DNA of 64,000 nucleotides from Pseudomonas taeanensis MS-3 (GCF_000498575.2 NZ_AWSQ01000009.1:248001-312000), one strand, 5' to 3'; positions 16,565-24,519 are shown, counted from the first letter of the stretch. Numbers and translations are program-made. Notes: generated by a model from the letters alone, not told the origin.

Positions 16565-16628
16565 TGGAGGTAACCATAGATTTTTGTGCTTCGGTTGACG
16601 GGATGCGCTACGGCCAACGTTGCAGCCT

Positions 16629-17897
16629 TTAAAACAGCGGCAGGCTGTAGCTGATGATCAAGCGGTTCTCGTCGAGGTCGTTGCCCACGTTCGAGCGTAC
16701 GGTGGCGTTACGCAGGCGAATGCCGAGGTTTTTCAGCGCGCCGTCCTGGACCACGTACATCAGTTCGCTGTTGCGCTCCCACTCCTTGCCTTCGCCAGCC
16801 GCGTTCAGACGATCGATATTGTCGCCGTTGAGGTAGCGGGTCATGAAGGTCAGGCCGGGGATGCCCAGGCCGGCGAAGTTGTAGTCGTAACGCAGCTGGT
16901 AGGACTTCTCGTCCTTGTTGGCGAAGTCGCCGATCTGCACGTAGTTGACCAGGAACGGGTCGGTGCCGTTGATATAGGCGTAGCCGGTGTCGCCGCTCAT
17001 TTTCTGGAAGCCCAGGCCGAAGCTGTGGAAGCCCAGGCCATAGGTGAACATGGCGCCAAAGGCCTTGTTGTCGACGTTGCTCGAACCGTCGTCGGTGGAG
17101 CGGGCGAAGCGAAGGTCGCTCTTGAAAGTCTGCTTGTCGGCAATCGGCAGCACGTGCACCAGATTGAAGATGTGCTGCTTGTACAGCTGCTCCAGCTCGC
17201 CGTAGTGGTAACCGCCAGTCAGGCTGTCGGTCAGCTTGTAGCTGAGGCCGGCGAAGTTGAAGTCATCGCCCTGGTTGCCCTTGCCGGTGAACTTGAAGTT
17301 GCGCTTGGCACCGGAGTTCAGGCTGAGATCCTGGAAGTCGGTGGAGTCGCGCTGGTTCAGCTCGCGCAACTGGCCGGCATCGATGGTCAGGCCGTCGATT
17401 TCCTGGCTGTTCAGGTGAGCGCCGAGAAAAGTCTGCGGCAGCAGGCGCGAATCGTTGGCGGCGACTGTGGGCAGCTTGGGCATCAAGCCACCGACCTTGG
17501 TCACGGTTTTGGAGGCCTTGACCTTGAGGGTCGCGGTGGCTTCCGAATATTCGCCCGGGCCTTCGTCGCCGAAACGGTTGGGCAGCAGATTGGTACCGGC
17601 GCGCTCGTCGGAAGAGTCGAGCTTCAGACCCAGGCCGGCATAGGCGTCCAGACCGAAACCGACGGTGCCCTCGGTGAAGCCGGATTCGGCCTTGAAGATA
17701 AAGCCCTGGGCCCATTCTTCACGTTTGGACTGCTGCGCCGCGGTGGTGTCGCGCAGGTCGCGGTTGAAGTAGAAGTTGCGCAGATCCAGGCTGGCCTTGC
17801 TGTCCTTGATGAATTCAGCATTGGCGAGTGAGGGGAGGGTGAGGCTGGCGCCCAGCGTGGCAAACGCCACTGAGCGGGTGAGGGGATGCTTGCTCAT
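16629..17897 (-). CDS. OprD-family outer membrane porin
   Basis: 422 residues with a cleavable signal peptide ending in LPSLANA, then EFIKDSKASLDLRNFYFNRDLR, the typical OprD-family opening. It has alternating beta strands, a LGGLMPKLP-like constriction region (KVGGLMPKLPTVAANDSRLLPQ split over residues 140-160) and a C-terminal phenylalanine (YSLPLF) for outer-membrane assembly. OprD proteins are substrate-specific 18-stranded channels for amino acids, aromatic acids or other small anions. The substrate cannot be told from sequence, and no catabolic operon adjoins it. A GAGGA ribosome site precedes the ATG. The IS right end lies only about 50 bases from its stop. Confidence 0.9.
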   Translation of the reverse strand: MSKHPLTRSVAFATLGASLTLPSLANAEFIKDSKASLDLRNFYFNRDLRDTTAAQQSKREEWAQGFIFKAESGFTEGTVGFGLDAYAGLGLKLDSSDERAGTNLLPNRFGDEGPGEYSEATATLKVKASKTVTKVGGLMPKLPTVAANDSRLLPQTFLGAHLNSQEIDGLTIDAGQLRELNQRDSTDFQDLSLNSGAKRNFKFTGKGNQGDDFNFAGLSYKLTDSLTGGYHYGELEQLYKQHIFNLVHVLPIADKQTFKSDLRFARSTDDGSSNVDNKAFGAMFTYGLGFHSFGLGFQKMSGDTGYAYINGTDPFLVNYVQIGDFANKDEKSYQLRYDYNFAGLGIPGLTFMTRYLNGDNIDRLNAAGEGKEWERNSELMYVVQDGALKNLGIRLRNATVRSNVGNDLDENRLIISYSLPLF

Positions 17898-18211
17898 TAT
17901 TATTGTGTCCTCATTGATAGGCCGATCGGCGTACTAGCGGTCATTACGGCGCTGTGAAATAAAGCATGAGGACGATTGACTGGCTTTTAGACTTTAGTCG
18001 GCAGGTCTTGATTTCAGCGGCCTAGAGGCGATACTCGAGGCCGAGCGGGGGCTTAACTGCTTATGCCGGCAGGGTTGATTTTGCTGGCAAAACCGATGGA
18101 CGCTCTGTCGGAGCAGAACTGTGGCCTTTGGTCGGTTGCTACTGCCTGCCGTCTAAAGATATGTGGAGTGCGGCCGTCAACGGATCAGATACCTTGCCTC
18201 GGAGCCTTGTC
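17898..18211. other. Divergent region between the porin and the DUF5610-like gene
   Basis: 314 bases with no gene. It should hold the porin promoter on the minus strand (none convincing by eye) and the sigma28-like promoter listed next on the plus strand. Confidence 0.5.
18154..18180 (+). promoter_or_regulatory. Sigma28 (FliA)-like promoter
   Basis: TAAA at 18154-18157, exactly 15 bases, then GCCGTCAA at 18173-18180. The flagellar sigma factor consensus is TAAA-N15-GCCGATAA, so this matches fully at -35 and 6 of 8 at -10. The next gene starts 31 bases later. Confidence 0.55.
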
Positions 18212-19366
18212 ATGAACCCTCTGGCTGCATTGCCTCCTTTCGTTTCGCGTCCATCATCTTTCAACAGCTCAGCCACGTCTGCTCGTGCTGCCGACGCGCA
18301 AAATACCCTGGCTAATCGTCTGGCTGAGCGTCTTGGTTTGGAACAGGGGGCGTTGAATGGTCAGCGGGATGATTTCACCCCGGAAAAAGTTGCCAGTCGG
18401 GTGCTGGGTTTCATCGAGCAGCGCCTGCACAGCGAAGCGGCTGCGGGTGCCGATCCGACGAAGCTACAGGGCTTGCTGAATCAGGCTCGCGAAGGTGTGG
18501 AGAAAGGGTTTGCCGAGGCGCGCAAAATTCTTGATGGCATAGGTGTATTGCAAGGCAAGGTGGTGACGGATATCGACGACACTTACCAGCGTATCAAGGA
18601 TGGCTTGGGCAACCTGAGCGAGCGCTTCGGTCTTACTGCGCTGCAGGCTCCAGAAAATACGACGATTGCCGCCCGCAGTGAACGTTTTGCCGCCCAGGCG
18701 CAAAGCTTCGACCTCGCAGTAACTACGCGCGATGGTGATCGCTTGCGCATCTCCATCGCCCAGGGCTCGGCCAGCTGGTCGCAGAGCAGTGTCGCGCTGG
18801 CCAGCAATGGTAGCGGCGGCGCATTAGTTGCCAGCAGCCAATCAGCTAGTCTGCAAATCGGCGCTTGGCAGGTCAGTGTCGAAGGAGAGCTGGACGAAGA
18901 GGAACGCGCGGCGCTGGAGGCGCTGCTCGGCCAGGTGCAGGAGTTGTCCAACAAGTTCTATTCGGGTGATCTGGCCGGCGCTTTCGATCGTGCCATGGCA
19001 CTTGAGATGGACGGCGAGCAGTTGGTCTCGATGTCCCTGCGTCTGACCCAGGTCGATGTACGCCAAGCCTCCGACGCCTATAGCGCGGTGGCCGATGAGG
19101 GTGGCCAGGGGGCCAGTGCAACCAATGGCTCGCTGACTGATTATGTTCGGGGGCTGCTGGATGCGCTGCGCAGTGCCAATCAAGTCATTGACCAGGACCA
19201 GGACAGTTTGTTGGAACTGCTCAAGGGTGGTTTTGCCCTGGATGAGCGCTTCGACACTGCTCGTCTGGAGAAGGCCGAGCAACTCAATGGTCGCTTGCTC
19301 GACGGCCTGCAGAGTCTGCTCGATCCTGTAATGCTGGGGGGTAAAGCGCCGACTGCTGCCGCCTGA
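18212..19366 (+). CDS. DUF5610-like protein, probably of the motility regulon
   Basis: A 384-residue cytoplasmic protein with no signal peptide or membrane span. It has a low-complexity N-terminus rich in Ser and Ala, a helical middle (LGLEQGALNG to DDTYQRIKDGLGNLSERFG), a beta-rich segment with LAVTTRDGDRLRISIAQG, and a helical C-terminal third. I recall this architecture in pseudomonad proteins annotated with DUF5610, but its function is unknown. The ATG at 18212 is preferred because the upstream extension would begin with TTG and overlap the promoter. The sigma28-like promoter and the nearby cheV suggest a link to flagella or chemotaxis (inference). Confidence 0.7.
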   Translation: MNPLAALPPFVSRPSSFNSSATSARAADAQNTLANRLAERLGLEQGALNGQRDDFTPEKVASRVLGFIEQRLHSEAAAGADPTKLQGLLNQAREGVEKGFAEARKILDGIGVLQGKVVTDIDDTYQRIKDGLGNLSERFGLTALQAPENTTIAARSERFAAQAQSFDLAVTTRDGDRLRISIAQGSASWSQSSVALASNGSGGALVASSQSASLQIGAWQVSVEGELDEEERAALEALLGQVQELSNKFYSGDLAGAFDRAMALEMDGEQLVSMSLRLTQVDVRQASDAYSAVADEGGQGASATNGSLTDYVRGLLDALRSANQVIDQDQDSLLELLKGGFALDERFDTARLEKAEQLNGRLLDGLQSLLDPVMLGGKAPTAAA

Positions 19367-19411
19367 GGCAAGTGCTAGACTTAACGCTTCGTTGTTTGTG
19401 GAGGCGTGGGG

Positions 19412-19648
19412 ATGCTCCCTGAATGCCAACTATTCGGCACCCTTGGCTGCCACCTCTGTGAAGTGGCCGAGGCGCTGCTGATGCCCTTTGTCGAACATGG
19501 CTTATTGGTCGAACTGGTCGACATCGCTGACCAAGAAGAGTGGGTCGAACACTATGGTTTGCGTATTCCGGTGCTGCGTCGTTGCGACACCGGTGCCGAG
19601 CTGGATTGGCCGTTCGACGCCGAGCAGGTCGTAACATTTCTGCGCTGA
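19412..19648 (+). CDS. Glutaredoxin-like small protein (DUF836)
   Basis: 78 residues with a thioredoxin-fold pattern: CQLFGTLGCHLCEVAEALL near the start, with a CxxC active site (CHLC), then a beta-alpha-beta unit and the cis-Pro-like RIPVLRR segment. This is the DUF836/glutaredoxin-2-like family, small dithiol proteins of undefined partner. The GGAGG at 19400-19404 supports the ATG at 19412 rather than the GTG at 19406. It lies between the DUF5610-like gene and cheV in the same direction. Confidence 0.82.
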   Translation: MLPECQLFGTLGCHLCEVAEALLMPFVEHGLLVELVDIADQEEWVEHYGLRIPVLRRCDTGAELDWPFDAEQVVTFLR

Positions 19649-19755
19649 GCAGTTAGCGTTGCGCTGTATTGATGATAGGTTGCTTGCCGGATGGGCAAAG
19701 TCCAGCTGTTAGGTTCTTACTGAAGTTGTATGGCTAGCTAGGAAGGGGAGTTGCC

Positions 19756-20640
19756 ATGAGTATGGTGCTGGGGGATGCGTTATCGCTGCTGTTATTTCGT
19801 CTGCACAGCGGCAGATTACTGGGCATTAATCTGTTGAAGGTTAATGAAATCATTCCGTGTCCTACATTGACCAAATTGCCCAGCCGCCACCCACATGTGC
19901 GCGGAGTGGCGACGCTGCGCGGTGCGGCCTTGACTGTGATCGACCTGGCTCGGGCGATTGGCGAGGTGGGTCGTAGTGATAGCCAGGATGGCTGCCTGAT
20001 CGTCACCGAGCTCAGTCGTTCACGTCAGGGCTTGCACGTGCAAAGCGTGGAACGCATCGTCCAGTGCTCGACTCGTGACGTGCGTCCGCCACCGGCGGGG
20101 GCTGGGGCTAAAGCGTTCATTACAGGAGTTACCCAGATCGATGGTGTCATTGTGCAGATTCTCGATATCGAGAAGGTACTGCATGAAATAGCCCCGGTAC
20201 TGCCCGAAGAGATCGATGAACAATTGCTCACCAGCGCCGAGCGGGGCCTGTTGAATGGGCGTCGTGTACTGGTAGTGGATGATTCACACGTGGCCCTGCA
20301 GCTGACGCTGGCGGCGCTGCGTAAATTTGACCTGGATTGTCAGGCGGTGAGAAGCGCTGCCAGTGCGCTGGAACTGCTGCAGTCGCAAGCCGAATCCGGC
20401 CAGCCCATCGAGGTATTGGTTTCGGACATCGAAATGCCGGAAATGGATGGATATAACCTGGTCCGGGCCATCCGTCAGCACGCCAACATCGGACAAACCT
20501 ATGTGTTGCTGCACACCTCGCTAGACAGCACCATGAATACCGAAAAAGCCCGTGCGGTAGGTGCCAACGACATGCTCACCAAATTCTCTACGGTGGATTT
20601 GAGCAAGGCAATGCTGCGCGCTTTTCAGAGTTTGGCTTAA
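19756..20640 (+). CDS. cheV: Chemotaxis coupling protein CheV (CheW plus receiver)
   Basis: 294 residues. The first half is a CheW domain (LFRLHSGRLLGINLLKVNEII, RGVATLRGAALTVIDLARAIG), which couples receptors to CheA. The second half is a response-regulator receiver with VLVVDDSHVA, the phosphoacceptor Asp in VLVSDIEMPEMDGYNL, the conserved Thr/Ser in LLHTSLD and the Lys in MLTKFS. CheV proteins tune receptor-kinase coupling during adaptation. The gene has a paralogue at 32500-33435 with the same domain order and similar motifs. An AAGGGGAG ribosome site precedes the start. Confidence 0.93.
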   Translation: MSMVLGDALSLLLFRLHSGRLLGINLLKVNEIIPCPTLTKLPSRHPHVRGVATLRGAALTVIDLARAIGEVGRSDSQDGCLIVTELSRSRQGLHVQSVERIVQCSTRDVRPPPAGAGAKAFITGVTQIDGVIVQILDIEKVLHEIAPVLPEEIDEQLLTSAERGLLNGRRVLVVDDSHVALQLTLAALRKFDLDCQAVRSAASALELLQSQAESGQPIEVLVSDIEMPEMDGYNLVRAIRQHANIGQTYVLLHTSLDSTMNTEKARAVGANDMLTKFSTVDLSKAMLRAFQSLA

Positions 20641-20938
20641 ACGCACAATCGCTCCAGCAGGTACAAAAAAGAGCACACAAAAAACTGTGCTAACTGGCTT
20701 TTTGAATACTCCAGCTCAGAAAGAGCGAGAGAGCGCCAAGCTTAATCATTAATTGATCGGCGCTGGGCGCTCAAATAGTTTCACTCGATCTTCTAGGTTG
20801 ATTTTTTGTGCGCAATGTCACAAAAAGTTAGCAAGCGATGAGCTTGGGTTTTGGGCGAGATACACCGTTCAGGCCTGATTTCGATATGCCTGATATACAA
20901 ATATTTTTGATGTTTTTCAGGCGTGCAGGCTTACAAAA
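20641..20938. other. AT-rich non-coding stretch next to the integrase remnant
   Basis: 298 bases, noticeably more AT-rich than the neighbours and without a gene. A short hairpin AGCACA-N8-TGTGCT at 20672-20691 may terminate cheV. I looked for a copy of the tRNA-Pro 3' end that would mark the far attachment site of an integrated element and did not find one. Confidence 0.5.
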
Positions 20939-21370
20939 CTATGCTGGTGGCTGGGGTCGTTTTAGCTGGTTGTGATTAGCGGCTTCACCGTGATTTTCCC
21001 AGTTGACGCGCCTGACGTTAAACCACTCTCGGGCCAGCTTCTCAAAGGTGTTGGTGGCGGCAGCGACCGCGGCGGCTTTGCGTGCCTGCTGCGTGATGAT
21101 GGGGTTCTTGCCAGTGGAGGCGTTGGCCTTCAATTCGGCAGCCTTCTGGCGAGCCAAATCATCGCTGACATCTGGGTAGCTACCCAGGCCCAGCCATGAC
21201 CACTTGCCGTCTGGTTTCTTGTAGCGCAGCTCCCAGGCATTTTACCAGTTGGGCTTTACGCGAAAGTACAAGCCATTGCCGTCATGCTCGCTGTAGAGGG
21301 CCTGCTCGGGTTCGAGGGAGGAGAGGGTTGTATCAGCCAGCGGGCGGCGTTTTATGGCCTGTCGTTTCAT
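20939..21370 (-). pseudogene. Broken P4-type tyrosine integrase
   Basis: Translated from ATG 21370 leftward, the frame gives the N-terminal DUF4102 domain of P4/CP4-type integrases: HDGNGLYFRVKP, then an in-frame TAA at 21242-21244 (codon 43), then WELRYKKPDGKWSWLGLGSY and the start of the core-binding domain (TFEKLAREWFNV). It ends at 143 codons, so the whole catalytic domain with its R-H-R-Y residues is missing. Family members are about 400 residues and integrate at tRNA 3' ends. The gene points away from tRNA-Pro 168 bases upstream, as expected for an element once inserted there. Confidence 0.9.
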
Positions 21371-21465
21371 CCGCGTATGCCTCTGGTTCGAATTTTCCCC
21401 GGGCATACACACTGGCATACACGACGGGGTGAACTGACCTGAGACAACATGGTGCTACTAGAAAC

Positions 21466-21494
21466 AAGAAAGCCCGCACTAGGCGAGCTTTCTT
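21466..21494 (-). terminator. Intrinsic terminator of tRNA-Pro
   Basis: On the minus strand AAAGCTCGCC-TAGT-GCGGGCTTT forms a stem with one mismatch, followed by CTTGTTT. It lies 44 bases beyond the tRNA 3' end and is correctly oriented to end its transcript. Confidence 0.75.
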
Positions 21495-21537
21495 GGGGTG
21501 TTTCGTAGACAGGTTGAGACATCTAGAAACTGGGATT

Positions 21538-21614
21538 TGGTCGGAGAGACAGGATTCGAACCTGCGACCTTCTCGTCCCGAACGAGACGCGCTACCGAGC
21601 TGCGCTACACTCCG
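21538..21614 (-). tRNA. tRNA-Pro (anticodon CGG)
   Basis: A 77-base cloverleaf on the minus strand. The anticodon stem TCTCG/CGAGA closes the loop TTCGGGA, giving anticodon CGG. The T loop GTTCGAATC is standard, and the 3' CCA is encoded (21538-21540). Pairing CGGAGTG with CTCTCCG leaves a T-T opposition at the sixth acceptor pair. The gene has its own promoter and terminator. The integrase remnant downstream shows that it has served as an integration site. Confidence 0.96.
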
Positions 21615-21625
21615 AATAGGTTCAG

Positions 21626-21653
21626 ATTGTACTGAAAAAGTTTTGCTGTACAA
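21626..21653 (-). promoter_or_regulatory. Sigma70 promoter of tRNA-Pro
   Basis: On the minus strand TTGTAC (21648-21653), 16 bases, then TACAAT (21626-21631), placing the start about five bases before the tRNA. Confidence 0.65.
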
Positions 21654-21769
21654 GGGGTTAGGTTTGAATTTTTCGAGCTGCGGGCGTTCATTTGAGGGCG
21701 TTCTTTGTGCGGCGGCTGCACTCAGCCACAGCGCCACAGGCGAGCTTGGCGTCTGAGTGCAGGAGCGGC

Positions 21770-21991
21770 TTACAACTCTTTGACGGTCTGCACCTGATCC
21801 TTGTTGACCTTGGCGCGCTTGCCATCGAGTTGTTCGAATTCGTAGAAGCCCGTTTCTTCGTCGTACTTCGGCTGGTCGAGAGTCTGGAGTTCACGGCCAT
21901 CATTCAGGGTAATCACCGATGGCGATGCGCAACCCGCCAGTGTGGCCAGGCCCAGAGTGAGTAGGAGTGCGGGCAGGGTCCGTTGAATCAT
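21770..21991 (-). CDS. YgdI/YgdR-type small lipoprotein (DUF903)
   Basis: 73 residues with a lipoprotein signal peptide and lipobox LAGC (Cys near residue 21), followed by the compact SH3-like DUF903 domain with SVITLNDGRELQTLD and GFYEFEQLDGK. Members are abundant small outer-membrane or periplasmic lipoproteins of unknown role. A GGAGAC ribosome site lies before the ATG. The nearest neighbour, mobA, is on the same strand about 90 bases away, but there is no evidence of a functional link. Confidence 0.85.
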   Translation of the reverse strand: MIQRTLPALLLTLGLATLAGCASPSVITLNDGRELQTLDQPKYDEETGFYEFEQLDGKRAKVNKDQVQTVKEL

Positions 21992-22079
21992 GGTTTGTCT
22001 CCTTGGTTGATCGAGAGTGTCTACTCAGCCTCAGACGGGAATTACCCGTCCGGGTTCCCTCATGTTGGCCTATCCGTTG

Positions 22080-22664
22080 TTACTCGTCACCCTGTGCCAG
22101 CAACTCGGGAGTGTTCAGGTTGGCCAGGCGTGGGTCGTTGGCTGGACAGTCGACCGCCCTGGGGTCGAGGCGACGTAACCAGCGCTGGGGGCTGCGTTCG
22201 CCAGCTTGCCAGGCATTCTCCAGAGAATCGCCGAGGGATTTTGGGAGCACGCAGAATAGCGGTTCCCAGAACTCGCCTTGGCGCACCACGACCGGTTGCG
22301 CGCCGGCTTTGGCGAGCAGACTGGCCAGTAGCGACGTGTCGAGTAGCGGGGCATCGCAGGGCAGCACCAGCAGATAGTCGTGACGAGCGGTGTGTAGGCC
22401 TGCGCGAATACCGGCCAGCGGGCCTTGGAAGTCGGTGTCATCGTCCTGCACCAGGCGGTCGGCGAATAGTGCGTAGCGCTCGGCATTTCGGTTGCAGGAG
22501 ATGATCAGATCATCGGTGAGTGGGCGCACCAGGTCATGCAGGTGGGCAATCAGCGGGCGGCCATGCCAGTCGATCAGTCCTTTGTCGCGACCGCCCATGC
22601 GTTGTCCTCGTCCGCCGGCCAACAGCAGTACGGAGCAGGGCGGTAGAACAGTGGCAGTGGGCAT
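22080..22664 (-). CDS. mobA: Molybdenum cofactor guanylyltransferase
   Basis: MobA attaches GMP to molybdopterin to give the MGD cofactor. The 194-residue protein begins MPTATVLPPCSVLLLAGGRG and carries the nucleotide-binding GGRGQRMGGRDKG loop and the metal-binding PCDAPLL motif. I chose 22664 because the upstream in-frame codon adds 12 residues unlike the family. It is divergent from moaB and moeA, so cofactor genes flank one shared promoter region of about 70 bases. Confidence 0.93.
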   Translation of the reverse strand: MPTATVLPPCSVLLLAGGRGQRMGGRDKGLIDWHGRPLIAHLHDLVRPLTDDLIISCNRNAERYALFADRLVQDDDTDFQGPLAGIRAGLHTARHDYLLVLPCDAPLLDTSLLASLLAKAGAQPVVVRQGEFWEPLFCVLPKSLGDSLENAWQAGERSPQRWLRRLDPRAVDCPANDPRLANLNTPELLAQGDE

Positions 22665-22732
22665 GGCAGAGCCTCCGAGGGTGGGCCTGTGATATAACAT
22701 CGGGCATTCTTTTGGACAACTGGAAGCCTGTC

Positions 22733-23272
22733 ATGAACCACAAGGCCGAGGCGCAATTCGTGCCGCTGAATATCGCCGTTCTGACCGTTAGCGATACCCG
22801 TACCCTGGAAACCGATACCTCTGGCCAGCTGTTCGTCGACCGCTTGCAAGGCGCGGGGCATAGCCTGGGCGCTCGCGTGCTGCTGAAGGACGACCTGTAC
22901 AAGATCCGCGCCCAGGTCGCCAACTGGATCGCCGACGACAGCGTGCAGGTGGTGTTGATCACCGGCGGCACCGGCTTCACCGCTCGCGACAGCACGCCGG
23001 AAGCCGTGGCTTGCCTGCTGGACAAGCAGGTCGATGGCTTCGGCGAGCTGTTCCGGCAGATTTCCGTGGCCGATATCGGCACCTCGACGGTTCAGTCGCG
23101 CGCTCTGGCCGGGTTGGCCAACGGCACCCTGGTGTGTTGCCTGCCGGGCTCGACCAATGCCTGCCGCACCGCCTGGGACGGCATCCTCAGCGAACAGCTG
23201 GATGCGCGGCACCGCCCCTGCAACTTTGTCCCTCATCTTAAACAGGCGGCCGCCTGCGAGAGCCGCGGATGA
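22733..23272 (+). CDS. moaB: Molybdenum cofactor biosynthesis protein MoaB
   Basis: 179 residues of the MogA/MoaB fold, which adenylylates molybdopterin before metal insertion. The motifs are LNIAVLTVSDTRT, the GGTGFTARDSTPEA loop and LPGSTNACRTAWDGIL. The ATG at 22733 starts just inside the family boundary; longer in-frame extensions run back through mobA in antisense. Its stop overlaps the moeA start (ATGA), so the two are translationally coupled. In the P. aeruginosa order this is the second moaB-moeA pair. Confidence 0.94.
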   Translation: MNHKAEAQFVPLNIAVLTVSDTRTLETDTSGQLFVDRLQGAGHSLGARVLLKDDLYKIRAQVANWIADDSVQVVLITGGTGFTARDSTPEAVACLLDKQVDGFGELFRQISVADIGTSTVQSRALAGLANGTLVCCLPGSTNACRTAWDGILSEQLDARHRPCNFVPHLKQAAACESRG

Positions 23273-24483
23273 GCGGTATCGACTACTCCGGCTTGATGCC
23301 GCTCGAGACGGCTTTGGCGCACCTGCTGGCCCTGGCCGAGTCGGCACCCATAGTCGAAGCCGAACGGGTCGCCCTGGCCGATGCCGATGGCCGCGTGCTG
23401 GCCGAACCCTTGATCGCTGGCCTCGATCTGCCGCCCTGGGCCAACAGTGCCATGGACGGCTATGTCCTGTGCCTGGCGGACTGGAGCGGCGAGCCGCTGG
23501 TAGTCAGTCAGCGCATTCTCGCCGGCACTGCACCCGAGGCTTTGCAGTCAGGTACTTGCGCGCGAATTTTCACCGGCGCACCGCTGCCGGCGGGCGCCGA
23601 TACGGTGGAAATGCAGGAACACGTCGAGGTCGGCGAAGATGGTCGGGTGCGCTTCAGCGAGCCCTTGCGGCTCGGCCAGAACGTCCGGCCGCAGGGCCAG
23701 GAAACCCGAGTCGGCGATAGCGTGCTGCCGGCTGGCACGCGCCTGGGGCCGATCGAGATGGGCCTGGCGGCTTCGCTCGGAGCAGCCGAGCTGCTGGTGC
23801 GCCGGCGTCCTCGGGTGGCAGTGCTGTCCACCGGCGATGAGCTGATCGAGCCGGGTCAGTCGCTGGGACCGGGGCAGATCTACAACAGCAATCGCAGCCT
23901 GTTGATCGCCTGGCTGCGGCGTCTCGGTTGCGCGGTGGTGGATGGCGGCATCCTCGCCGATGATCTCGAGCTGACCCGCACGGCCTTGGCCGCGCTGAGC
24001 GATGTCGACCTGATTCTCTCCACCGGCGGCGTGTCGGTCGGCGAGGCGGACTTTCTCGGCGAGGCGCTGCGCGAAGAGGGTGAGCTGACCTTCTGGAAGC
24101 TGGCGATCAAGCCGGGCAAACCGCTGACCTGCGGGCATTTCCGCGGCGTGCCGGTGATCGGCTTGCCGGGTAATCCGGCGTCAAGTCTGGTGACTTTCGG
24201 TTTGCTGGCGCGGCCCTACCTGTTGCGCCGGCTCGGCGTACAGCGGGTCGAGCCACTGGGTTTTCAAGTGCCGGCCGGCTTCGCCTGGAGCAAACCGGGC
24301 AAGCGTCGCGAATACCTACGCGCGCGTCTGGAAGGTGGTCGTGTGGTGCCTTATCCGAACCAGAGTTCGGGGGTGCTGCGCAGCGCGGCCTGGGCCGAAG
24401 GATTGGCCGAATTGCTGGAAGGGCAGACGCTGGAGGAAGGTGACAGCCTGCGCTTTATCCCGCTGAGCGAAATTCTCGGCTAG
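23269..24483 (+). CDS. moeA: Molybdopterin molybdenumtransferase
   Basis: MoeA (404 residues) uses adenylylated molybdopterin from MoaB-type proteins and inserts molybdate. The expected domains are visible: the N-terminal part with PPWANSAMDGYVL, a lobe with IFTGAPLPAGADTVEMQEHV, the MogA-like core with VAVLSTGDELIEPG and STGGVSVGEADF, a PGNPASSLVTF loop, and a C-terminal beta domain. It overlaps moaB by four bases. Confidence 0.95.
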   Translation: MSGIDYSGLMPLETALAHLLALAESAPIVEAERVALADADGRVLAEPLIAGLDLPPWANSAMDGYVLCLADWSGEPLVVSQRILAGTAPEALQSGTCARIFTGAPLPAGADTVEMQEHVEVGEDGRVRFSEPLRLGQNVRPQGQETRVGDSVLPAGTRLGPIEMGLAASLGAAELLVRRRPRVAVLSTGDELIEPGQSLGPGQIYNSNRSLLIAWLRRLGCAVVDGGILADDLELTRTALAALSDVDLILSTGGVSVGEADFLGEALREEGELTFWKLAIKPGKPLTCGHFRGVPVIGLPGNPASSLVTFGLLARPYLLRRLGVQRVEPLGFQVPAGFAWSKPGKRREYLRARLEGGRVVPYPNQSSGVLRSAAWAEGLAELLEGQTLEEGDSLRFIPLSEILG

Positions 24484-24519
24484 AGCCGCACAGGGTGGGC
24501 AGCGCAGGCTGGGTCGAAT

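Larger units (their letters stand above)
15283..16580 (+). mobile_element. IS110-family (IS1111-type) insertion sequence
   Basis: An element of about 1.3 kb with one DEDD transposase gene. Sub-terminal imperfect inverted repeats are visible: ATGGTCACCCCCG at 15289-15301 and its counterpart TGGAGGTAACCAT at 16565-16577 (inverse ATGGTTACCTCCA), 10 of 13 identical. No target duplication is seen, as expected for this family. The ends given (about six bases outside the left repeat, three outside the right) follow from the reconstruction of the interrupted amt terminator. Sub-terminal repeats and a long non-coding right end fit the IS1111 group. The element looks intact. Confidence 0.85.

Noticed and set aside
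19655..19720. Sigma28 promoter upstream of the first cheV
   Set aside because: TATT-N15-GCCGGATG matches the consensus too poorly to list as a feature.
20641..20938. Far attachment site (copy of the tRNA-Pro 3' end)
   Set aside because: I looked for TGGTCGGAGAGACAGG and shorter parts and found no copy in this stretch.
21333..21737. A 134-codon reverse frame across tRNA-Pro
   Set aside because: It reads through the tRNA and its terminator; the apparent protein is translated tRNA sequence.
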